DNA from: JAJPJX01 sp964568355
Lineage (GTDB): Bacteria > Acidobacteriota > Terriglobia > Bryobacterales > Bryobacteraceae
Assembly: GCA_964568355.1 (NCBI GenBank)
Contig: CAZMRK010000590.1
Span: 1-5,345 of the forward strand
Length of the DNA: 5,345 nt
Reading direction: 5' to 3'
Shown here: one piece after another, positions 1 through 5,345 of the stretch
Numbering within the stretch: the stretch's first letter is position 1
Layout: each line of letters begins with the position of its first letter
Notes under the pieces: generated by a model
Database searches by the model: none
The model's input: the letters and a program-made list of their open reading frames with translations, nothing else
What the model was told of the DNA's origin: nothing
Program-made: the position numbers and the translations under genes

Positions 1-86
1 TCGATTACGATGCGGATGATAAGCGTTTCTTCATCCCCGAGGAGGTCGCCAACTCTCCCGCCCCTTCTGAGGCGGTGACGCTGTGA
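1..86 (+). CDS. 3' end of an upstream gene, probable ABC-transporter ATPase (partial)
   Basis: Only the last 27 codons are present, read from base 3 to the TGA at 84-86. The peptide begins DYDADDKRFFIPEE and ends in a Ser/Pro/Ala-rich tail finishing AVTL. An acidic 'DYD...' stretch followed by a hydrophobic strand resembles the end of the AAA-associated C-terminal domain that follows the ATPase domain in some NitT/TauT-type anion transporters. That family is known to sit next to duplicated permeases like the one that follows here. The stop overlaps the start of the permease gene (GTGA), as is usual for subunits of one transporter. No Walker or signature motif is in the window, so the ATPase call rests on this short tail and on context. 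Confidence 0.55.
   Translation, partial: DYDADDKRFFIPEEVANSPAPSEAVTL
69..72 (+). promoter_or_regulatory. Candidate ribosome binding site for the permease GTG start
   Basis: GAGG lies 10 bases before the GTG at 83 and 19 bases before the in-frame ATG at 92. The spacing favours GTG. The site lies inside the coding sequence of the upstream gene, so translational coupling through the overlapping stop may matter more than the site itself. Confidence 0.4.
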
Positions 87-1813
87 TCAAAATGCCGGAG
101 CTTTCGCGCTCGCTGATCCGGGAGCGCACCTGGTCGATGCTCGTGGACGCGGTGGTCTTCGCGGCGGCGCTGGCCGTGATGTACGGCGTCTTCGTGATGG
201 CAGGCTACTGGCTGGGCGCGGCGACCCCGGCTGCGAAGATCTCGCAATCCCCCCGCGCGCTGCCGGCATATGCGTTCTATTCCGTGGTGCGGATTGCCGT
301 GGCATATCTGCTGAGCCTGGTATTCGCCGTCGGTTATGGATATATAGCGGTGTACAACCGGCGGCTCCAGAGCCTGATGGTGGCCGCGCTGGACATTCTG
401 CAATCGATTCCGGTGCTGAGTTTTCTGCCCGGAGTGATGCTGGCGATGGTCTCCCTGTTCCCCGACCGGCAGATGGGGGTAGAGTTCGGGTCGATCCTGC
501 TGATCTTCACCGGCCAGGTGTGGAACATGGCGTTCAGTTTCTACGCCTCCTTGAAGTCCCTGCCGCGGGAACTGCGGGAAGCGGCGGCGATCTATCGCTT
601 CACACGCTGGCAGCGGTTTGTCCAACTGGAACTGCCGTACGGCGCGATCGGACTGGTCTGGAACTCGATGGTCTCGGTAGCCGGCGACTGGTTCTTTCTC
701 ATGGCCTGCGAAATGTTCGTGCTGGGGAAGCGCGATTTCCGGTTGCCGGGGCTGGGTTCGTACCTGCAGACCGCGGCCAGCGCGGGTGACACGGGAGCGA
801 TCTTCTGGGGCCTGGGAGCCATGATCGGTGTGATTGTGCTGATGGATCAGGTGATCTGGCGGCCGGTGATCGCCTGGGCGGATAAGTTCAAGTTCGAGCA
901 GGTGGAGAGCGCCGCGCCACCTCGTTCTCCCGTGCTGCATCTGCTGCGTAACTCGCGGGTGCTGGAGCGGGTGCGAGAGCGGACGATCGAGCCTCTTTCC
1001 GAGCGAATCTCCATGCATTTTGCGCATCGGGAGGCCCAACCCGCCAAACCACAAGCGCCGGCGGCCTGGAAGCACACGCTGGGCGTGGCGCTGGGGATTA
1101 CCGCTCTGGCGATCGTGTTGTATGCGGTGTTTCGTGCTGGCGCAACCCTACGGACCATCGGCCGCGCCGAGGTGCTGGCGACGCTCATCGGGGCCGGCGC
1201 GACATTTCTCCGGGTGAATGCAGCGCTGCTGGCGGCCTCGTTGTGGACCATTCCCGCGGGCGTCGCCATCGGCTCCAATCCGAAACTGGCGCGCATTGCG
1301 CAGCCTTTCGCTCAGATCGCGGCCTCGGTCCCGGCGACCGCTTTATTTCCGGTCGTGCTGCTGGGCCTGATCCGGCTGGGTGGAGGCTTGGGAATCGCCT
1401 CGGTCCTGCTCATGCTGCTGGGAACCCAGTGGTATGTGCTATTCAATGTGATCGCCGGGGCGATGGCCATCCCCTCGGACCTGCGAGAGGTAGCGACAGT
1501 ATTTCGCTTCAGCCGCCTGGACCGCTGGCGCCTGGTGATCCTGCCGGGGATCTTCCCTTACCTGGTGACCGGCCTGGTGACCGCTTCAGGAGGCGCCTGG
1601 AACGCCAGCATCGTAGCCGAGTACTTTCACTTCAAAGGCCAGACTCTGGCGACGATCGGCCTGGGAGCGCAAATCAGCCAGGCGACGGACTCCGGCAACC
1701 TGGACCTTCTCCTGCTTTCAACCATCGTCATGGCCGCCCTGGTCGTCTCGGTAAACCGCCTGGCCTGGCGCCCCCTCTACCAACTCTCCGAAACCCGCTA
1801 CCGCCTGGGCTAA
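83..1813 (+). CDS. Duplicated (fused) ABC transporter permease, NitT/TauT-like anion family
   Basis: This 576-residue inner-membrane protein should form the whole translocation pore of an ABC importer, because it contains two permease halves in one chain. Half 1 has hydrophobic segments at about residues 22-45, 62-90, 100-125, 133-155, 186-212 and 240-260. Its EAA loop, ELREAAAIYRFTRWQRF, is at 163-179 and is followed by LELP. A charged cytoplasmic linker of about 70 residues (264-330) follows. Half 2 has segments near 333-352, 370-395, 412-430, 435-462, 490-513 and 541-558, with its EAA loop DLREVATVFRFSR at 466-478. Both halves end in a similar WRP motif (W259-R260-P261 and W562-R563-P564), showing internal duplication. 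The architecture matches the duplicated permease component of anion (nitrate/sulfonate/bicarbonate-like) transporters. The substrate cannot be read from the sequence. The GTG start is preferred to the ATG at 92 because it overlaps the upstream stop and has the better-spaced GAGG. Confidence 0.9.
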   Translation: MIKMPELSRSLIRERTWSMLVDAVVFAAALAVMYGVFVMAGYWLGAATPAAKISQSPRALPAYAFYSVVRIAVAYLLSLVFAVGYGYIAVYNRRLQSLMVAALDILQSIPVLSFLPGVMLAMVSLFPDRQMGVEFGSILLIFTGQVWNMAFSFYASLKSLPRELREAAAIYRFTRWQRFVQLELPYGAIGLVWNSMVSVAGDWFFLMACEMFVLGKRDFRLPGLGSYLQTAASAGDTGAIFWGLGAMIGVIVLMDQVIWRPVIAWADKFKFEQVESAAPPRSPVLHLLRNSRVLERVRERTIEPLSERISMHFAHREAQPAKPQAPAAWKHTLGVALGITALAIVLYAVFRAGATLRTIGRAEVLATLIGAGATFLRVNAALLAASLWTIPAGVAIGSNPKLARIAQPFAQIAASVPATALFPVVLLGLIRLGGGLGIASVLLMLLGTQWYVLFNVIAGAMAIPSDLREVATVFRFSRLDRWRLVILPGIFPYLVTGLVTASGGAWNASIVAEYFHFKGQTLATIGLGAQISQATDSGNLDLLLLSTIVMAALVVSVNRLAWRPLYQLSETRYRLG

Positions 1814-1820
1814 GGCTCCG

Positions 1821-1848
1821 TGGATTAAGATCATGGGCCTGATATGAT
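1821..1848 (+). promoter_or_regulatory. Weak candidate promoter ahead of the metallohydrolase gene
   Basis: The 55-base gap after the permease contains TATGAT at 1843-1848, one mismatch from the -10 consensus. A poor -35 match (TGGATT, 1821-1826) lies 16 bases upstream of it. Transcription would start near 1855, leaving a leader of about 14 bases. The gene may equally be read from the permease transcript. The call rests on the -10 box alone. Confidence 0.25.
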
Positions 1849-1859
1849 GTCTCTCCATC

Positions 1860-1865
1860 GGAGGG
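1860..1865 (+). promoter_or_regulatory. Shine-Dalgarno for the metallohydrolase, inside a tiny hairpin
   Basis: GGAGGG sits 3 bases before the GTG at 1869 (GGAGG at 4 bases), which is close but workable, and it fixes GTG as the start. CTCC at 1853-1856 can pair with GGAG at 1860-1863 across a 3-base loop (ATC), partly covering the site. A four-pair stem is weak, so any regulatory effect is speculative. Confidence 0.5.
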
Positions 1866-1868
1866 CCC

Positions 1869-3518
1869 GTGAAACGCCTGATTCTCGTGGCAAGCTTCGC
1901 CGCTTTGCTGATTTATGCCGATCTCCCCACGCGGCTTCCTTTCCCCGGGCACGCGCGGGTGAAGCTGCGGATCCAGACCGCGGATGGGCGGCCCACCGGC
2001 GTCCGCCTGCGGGTGACCAATACGGCCGGCGACTATTTCGCGCCGCTGGGCCATTTGCCCGTCGTCGATCCCACGCGCCGCACCGCCGGCGACATCATTC
2101 TTGGAGACGGGACGGAGATTCCGTTGGAATTGCATGCCCTGGTCTATGACGGCGCCGAGATCGATCTGCCGCCAGGTCACTACACCTTCGCAGCGCGCAA
2201 AGGCCTGGAGTACGACCTGATCCATCAGGAGGCGGAGATCACCGCCGCCGCAGGCCAGACGGTGTCGCTCACTCTGCGCAAGTTTGCCGATTTCGAAGGC
2301 CAGGGCTGGTATCCCGGCGACACCCACATGCATTTTCCCGACCCCTCCGGCGTGCGCTACGAAATGGAATGCGAGGGGCTGCGCGTGTGCAGCCTGCTGC
2401 TGCTCAAGAGCGGCTACAAGATCGGGCGGCCGGGTGACGGCAACTTCTGGAATGTCGAGCATTTCACCGGGAAGCTCGCCCGCGAGTCCGATGCGGAGCA
2501 CTTCATCAAGGTCGGCGAGGAATTCCGGCACGGCCTGCTGGCGCACCTGATTTTTCAGAATCTCAAATCGATCGTCTGGCCGGTCAGCACGGGCGGCTTG
2601 CGCGAAAGCGGCGTCGGCGGCTACGACTGGCCCCTCATGCTGCACGCCTCCGACGATGCGCACTCCCAGGGAGCGCTGGTTACCTGGGCCCACTGGCCAT
2701 ATCCTTCGATGGAAGCGCCTCTGGACATCGCACTGGGACGCATCGATTCGGTCGACATTCTGACCACCGGCAATCCTTTCGAGCACCATCCCATCCTGGT
2801 GGAGATCTACAAGATGCACGGTCCGTCGGCCTACTCGAAACCGCCGATCGAGATGTACTATCACTATCTCAACTGCGGTTTTCATGTGGCGGCGTCGTCC
2901 GGCTCCGACAAGATGGCGCTCAATCCGCCCATGGGCAGCGCTCGCACCTATGTGAAGACGGAAGGCCCTCTGAGTTACGACTCGTGGATCGAGGGCATCC
3001 GCAAAGGCCATACGTTCATCTCCACCTATCCGCTGCTGGAATTCTCCGTGAATGGGAAAGGCGCGGGCGATTCCCTGGAGCTACCGGTGGGAACGGCGAA
3101 GTTGCGCGTACGCGCGCGGGCGCGCTCGCTGGAACCATATGCCGTGCTCGAAATCGTGGTGAACGGAAAGGTGGTGCGGTCGGCGAAGCCTTCGGGCGAT
3201 CATTTCGATGCTTCGATCGACGAAACCATCGAAGTCGACCGCGGCGGCTGGATTGCGGCCCGCGCTCACGGGCCGAAGATGCTGCCCTACGGCGAGACCT
3301 GGTGGAAGATGCCGGTGTTCGCGCACTCGTCGCCCATCTACCTGAATATGCCGGGGCGGCCGGCGCCGGCGCACGAATCCGCTACGATTCTGCTGGAGCA
3401 GTTGAGCTACCTGGAGCGTTGGGCCGAATCTCGCGCCAACTTCCCGACACTCGAAAACCGCCGGGAAGCGCTCGACTGGATCCACAAAGCCACCGAGATT
3501 TACCGGGCGCGGCTGTAA
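1869..3518 (+). CDS. Exported CehA/McbA-family PHP-type metallohydrolase
   Basis: This 549-residue protein begins with KR and then a hydrophobic stretch to A17 (MKRLILVASFAALLIYA). It reads as a signal peptide or membrane anchor without a lipobox, so the enzyme probably acts in the periplasm or outside the cell. Residues about 28-138 form a beta-rich, Ig-like or carboxypeptidase-regulatory-like domain. The catalytic part begins at GWYPGDTHMH, where H153 and H155 form the HxH metal motif of the PHP superfamily. Further likely metal or active-site residues are E217/E218 and H226 (VGEEFRHGLLAH), H275 (TWAHWPY) and D347 (SSGSDKM). The G356-R359-Y361 pattern (MGSARTYV) after GSD is typical of CehA/McbA relatives. 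A second beta-rich region follows from about 388 to 490 and ends in AHSSPIYL (485-492). Known family members hydrolyse esters or carbamates such as carbaryl, but the fold does not predict the substrate here. The GTG start is supported by the Shine-Dalgarno and by a signal peptide that begins right there. Confidence 0.85.
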   Translation: MKRLILVASFAALLIYADLPTRLPFPGHARVKLRIQTADGRPTGVRLRVTNTAGDYFAPLGHLPVVDPTRRTAGDIILGDGTEIPLELHALVYDGAEIDLPPGHYTFAARKGLEYDLIHQEAEITAAAGQTVSLTLRKFADFEGQGWYPGDTHMHFPDPSGVRYEMECEGLRVCSLLLLKSGYKIGRPGDGNFWNVEHFTGKLARESDAEHFIKVGEEFRHGLLAHLIFQNLKSIVWPVSTGGLRESGVGGYDWPLMLHASDDAHSQGALVTWAHWPYPSMEAPLDIALGRIDSVDILTTGNPFEHHPILVEIYKMHGPSAYSKPPIEMYYHYLNCGFHVAASSGSDKMALNPPMGSARTYVKTEGPLSYDSWIEGIRKGHTFISTYPLLEFSVNGKGAGDSLELPVGTAKLRVRARARSLEPYAVLEIVVNGKVVRSAKPSGDHFDASIDETIEVDRGGWIAARAHGPKMLPYGETWWKMPVFAHSSPIYLNMPGRPAPAHESATILLEQLSYLERWAESRANFPTLENRREALDWIHKATEIYRARL

Positions 3519-3563
3519 CGGCTTACAACCCGGCGATCTTGCCGAAGATCGGCCGCAAGGCCG
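3511..3563. terminator. Cluster of three short hairpins at the convergent gene junction, possible terminator region
   Basis: Three inverted repeats lie in 53 bases. The first, 3511-3530, is GGCTGTAA-CGGC-TTACAACC, with one mismatch (C3513/A3528). It contains both stop codons and is centred on the 4-base spacer. The second pairs CGATCTT (3534-3540) with AAGATCG (3545-3551) across GCCG. The third pairs CGGCC (3550-3554) with GGCCG (3559-3563) around a GCAA tetraloop as read on the + strand. The second and third lie inside the 3' end of xylB and share two bases, so they cannot both form completely. No T-run follows on either strand, so this is not a standard intrinsic terminator. It could slow polymerase or protect 3' ends. 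Confidence 0.3.
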
Positions 3564-5013
3564 GGTAGAGCGCCTGGTAGACGGCATAGCCGCGCTCGTA
3601 AAGGCCGGCCGCCTGTTCGTCCGGCGCAAGCGATGCCGTCTCGCGAATGACCGCCTGGCACACTTCGGGGACCGTGGCATAGGCGCCGGTCCCGACCAGG
3701 GCCAGCAGCGCCGCGCCATAAGCCGAGCCCTCCTGGGTGGCCAGCGTGACCACGCGGCGGTTGAGGACATCGGCCAGCACCTGTCTCCAGAAAGGGCTGG
3801 ATGCTCCACCGCCGGAAGCACGCACGGAACGGACCGGCACGCCCAGGGCCTCGATGATCTCCAGGCAATCGCGCTGGCTGTAAGAAACACCTTCGATGAC
3901 TGCCCGCACCAGATCGGCGCGCTGATGGCTAGCGGTCAGCCCGATCCAGCCACCACGCGCGGTGGCATCGAGATGCGGCGTGCGCTCGCCCATCAGATAG
4001 GGCAGCCAGAAGAGCCCCTGCGATCCGGCCGGCGCCTGAGCCGCCTCCGCGGTCAGGGCATCGTAATTCATGCCCGGCGCCAGGCGGTTGCGAAACCACT
4101 GCAAGCTCAGCCCGGCTCCCTGCGTTACACCCATGACGTGCCAGCGGTCGCGAACGGCGTGGCAAAACGTGTGAACCCGGCCCTGGGGATCGTAAGCCAC
4201 CTGCTCCATGTGGGCGAAGACCACGCCGGAGGTGCCGAGCGTGCAGGAAACGATGCCCGGTTCCACGATCCCATTGCCGACCGCGGAGGCCGCCTGGTCC
4301 CCACCGCCTCCGACGACGGGAGTTCCGGCCGCGAGACCGGTCAGCTCGGCCGCCGACACGCTGACTTTGCCGCTTATGTCGCTTGATTCGTGGCACGCCG
4401 GCAGGATGGCCCGGTCGAGACCCAGGCCGTCCACCATCGGATAGGACCAGCGGCGCCCGACTACATCGAAGAGCGCGGTGCCGGAGGCATCGGAGACTTC
4501 CGACGCGTATTCTCCCGTCAACCGGAAGCGCACGTAGTCCTTGGGGAGCAGAAGGTGCCGCACCCGCTCGAAGTGGCGCGGCTCGTGATCGCGCACCCAC
4601 AGCAATTTCGGCAAGGTGAATCCGGTAAGAACCGGATTGGCGATGGCGCGCAGCACATTTTCCTTACCGATCTTCTGGTTGATGGAGTCCACCTGAGCCT
4701 GACTGCGCTGGTCGCACCAGATGAGAGCGGGCCGGATGACCTGATTGTGTTGATCCAGGATGACCAGGCCGTGCATCTGGCCGGAGAGTCCGATGCCTTG
4801 CACCTGGCTGCCGGAGACTCCGGCGGCGGCCATCGCGCCGCGAATAGCCGGGACTGCTGCGTCCCACCAGTTTTCAGGGCGCTGCTCGGCCCAGAGGGGC
4901 CGCTCCATCCGCATGTCCTCGTGGGGGGCCGTGAAGGCACCCCGCACCACGCCGCGCTCATCTACCAGGAGCGCACGCGTACCGCCCGTACCAATATCGA
5001 TGCCCATCCACAT
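3523..5013 (-). CDS. xylB: Xylulokinase (FGGY family)
   Basis: This 496-residue cytoplasmic kinase transfers phosphate from ATP to D-xylulose, giving xylulose 5-phosphate for the pentose phosphate pathway. The N-terminal FGGY domain opens with MGIDIGTGGTRALLVD, with D6 at the position of the conserved Asp of E. coli XylB. It continues with PLWAEQRPENWW (39-50), SGQMHGLV (77-84, substrate side), IWCDQRS (98-104), GFTLPKLLWV (131-140), LLLPKDYVRFRLTGEYASEVSD (155-176, broken here only by my numbering) and D239 in VVGGGGDQAAS, the expected catalytic base. The C-terminal domain carries LGTSGV (259-264), HTFCHA (281-286), WLPYLMGERTPH (336-347), VIEGVSYS (372-379) and the nucleotide-side ASGGGASSPFWRQVLADV (399-416). 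Length and motif order match full-length xylulokinase (about 480-500 residues). It lies 14 bases after the ROK kinase gene, so the two are probably co-transcribed. Related FGGY kinases for other sugars are the main alternative, but the SGQMHG and GERTPH motifs favour xylulose. Confidence 0.93.
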   Translation of the reverse strand: MWMGIDIGTGGTRALLVDERGVVRGAFTAPHEDMRMERPLWAEQRPENWWDAAVPAIRGAMAAAGVSGSQVQGIGLSGQMHGLVILDQHNQVIRPALIWCDQRSQAQVDSINQKIGKENVLRAIANPVLTGFTLPKLLWVRDHEPRHFERVRHLLLPKDYVRFRLTGEYASEVSDASGTALFDVVGRRWSYPMVDGLGLDRAILPACHESSDISGKVSVSAAELTGLAAGTPVVGGGGDQAASAVGNGIVEPGIVSCTLGTSGVVFAHMEQVAYDPQGRVHTFCHAVRDRWHVMGVTQGAGLSLQWFRNRLAPGMNYDALTAEAAQAPAGSQGLFWLPYLMGERTPHLDATARGGWIGLTASHQRADLVRAVIEGVSYSQRDCLEIIEALGVPVRSVRASGGGASSPFWRQVLADVLNRRVVTLATQEGSAYGAALLALVGTGAYATVPEVCQAVIRETASLAPDEQAAGLYERGYAVYQALYPALRPIFGKIAGL

Positions 5014-5021
5014 GATGGCTG

Positions 5022-5025
5022 CTCC
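5022..5025 (-). promoter_or_regulatory. Ribosome binding site deciding the xylB start
   Basis: On the minus strand GGAG (complement of CTCC) lies 8 bases before the ATG at 5013-5011, an ideal distance. A second in-frame ATG two codons later (5007-5005) would be 14 bases away, so the first ATG is preferred. The site lies in the 14-base gap directly after the ROK kinase stop. Confidence 0.6.
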
Positions 5026-5027
5026 GG

Positions 5028-5345
5028 CTACTTTTTGAGAAAATCCGGCCCCTCAACCCAGGGCAGATAGGCGGCGCCGAACAGCCCGGCCTCGTCTCCC
5101 AAGGTTGCTTTTTCCACGCGCGTTTCGGTGGTGCGGAAGGTGAAGGACCGCCTCCGCGCCTCCGCGAACATGGCCGGGGCGAACAGGTCCCACGCGCCCA
5201 GCACACCACCGCTCAGCAGATAGAGCGGGAAATTGAAAGTATTCACCAGCATGGCCAGGGCTACGCCCAGCGCTTCACCGAAGATCGTCCAGATGCGCCG
5301 CGCGCTTTCGTTGCCGGCGATGGCCATGTCATAGACATCTTTGGA
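5028..5345 (-). CDS. ROK-family sugar kinase, C-terminal part (runs off the window)
   Basis: The last 105 codons are present. The reading frame is open to the window edge (visible N-side residues SKDVYDMAIAGNESARRIW) and ends with TAG at 5030-5028. The helix AIAGNESARRIWTIFGEALGVALAMLVNTFN, the segment FPLYLLSGGVLGAWDLFAPAM and the closing ATLGDEAGLFGAAYL are the expected C-terminal pattern of ROK proteins (glucokinase, fructokinase, N-acetyl-hexosamine kinases). In that pattern the GG motif follows a buried strand and the LGxxAGLxGAA motif lies near the end. The N-terminal ATP-binding DxGxT motif and the zinc-binding CxCGxxGC motif would lie beyond the window. The visible part therefore cannot separate a kinase from a ROK repressor such as XylR, though a kinase is favoured because the tail is followed directly by xylB. 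It is upstream of xylB in the same direction with a 14-base gap. Confidence 0.82.
   Translation of the reverse strand, partial: SKDVYDMAIAGNESARRIWTIFGEALGVALAMLVNTFNFPLYLLSGGVLGAWDLFAPAMFAEARRRSFTFRTTETRVEKATLGDEAGLFGAAYLPWVEGPDFLKK

Noticed and set aside
5..1075. Long open frame on the minus strand (356 codons) opposite the permease
   Set aside because: Its protein is rich in Arg, His, Gln and Pro with no recognisable domain, as expected for the antisense of a GC-rich gene. The plus-strand permease has clear membrane segments and EAA loops.
1844..2149. Plus-strand frame starting at the ATG at 1844, an alternative start near the metallohydrolase
   Set aside because: It is in a different frame from the metallohydrolase, is Arg/Pro-rich, and has no ribosome site of its own. 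The GGAGGG and the signal peptide point to the GTG at 1869.
1728..3011. Long open frame on the minus strand (427 codons) opposite the metallohydrolase
   Set aside because: It overlaps the permease end and most of a well-supported metallohydrolase. The translation has low-complexity Arg/Gly ends and no motif. It is explained by codon bias of the real gene on the other strand.
3104..3115. Perfect 12-base palindrome GCGCGTACGCGC
   Set aside because: It lies inside the metallohydrolase coding sequence, where alternating Arg codons (LRVRARAR) in a GC-rich gene produce it. Nothing suggests an operator or recombination site.
4390..5070. Plus-strand open frame (226 codons) opposite xylB
   Set aside because: It lies within the xylulokinase gene, whose motifs are clear on the minus strand, and its own protein shows no family signature.

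Overview
This is a GC-rich bacterial window packed with genes and almost free of non-coding DNA. It carries two gene groups that converge near position 3520. The left group, on the + strand, is the 3' tip of an upstream gene (probably an ABC-transporter ATPase), then a fused 'duplicated' ABC permease of the NitT/TauT-like anion type (83-1813), then an exported CehA/McbA-type PHP metallohydrolase (1869-3518). The right group, on the - strand, is the 3' part of a ROK-family sugar kinase (5028 to the window edge) followed 14 bases later by a xylulokinase, xylB (3523-5013).

No rRNA or other phylogenetic marker is present, so the taxon is an inference. High GC, frequent GTG starts, and an exported CehA-like protein with an N-terminal beta-rich domain of the kind common in Acidobacteriota (Solibacter/Bryobacter relatives) make that phylum my best guess. 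Confidence is low, and Verrucomicrobiota, Planctomycetota or others are not excluded.

Left group: the permease start codon GTG overlaps the stop of the upstream gene (GTGA), which suggests translational coupling and one ATPase-permease transporter. The permease has two complete membrane halves, each with an EAA loop, so one chain replaces the usual dimer. No substrate-binding protein is visible, so the substrate is unknown. The metallohydrolase follows after a 55-base gap that has a weak promoter-like element and a good Shine-Dalgarno. It may belong to the same operon or be transcribed separately.

Right group: ROK kinase and xylulokinase form a compact sugar-phosphorylation pair, probably one operon for use of xylose or another pentose plus a hexose. 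The isomerase, transporter and regulator, if present, lie outside the window.

The stop codons of the metallohydrolase and xylB are only 4 bases apart. A short inverted repeat spans both stops, and two further small hairpins lie just inside xylB. None has a T-tract. Nothing in the window clearly amounts to a new biological system. The most notable points are the doubled permease with Arg replacing the usual EAA-loop Gly in both halves, the exported CehA-like enzyme beside it, and the hairpin-rich convergent junction. No tRNA, CRISPR array, insertion sequence or long repeat was seen.
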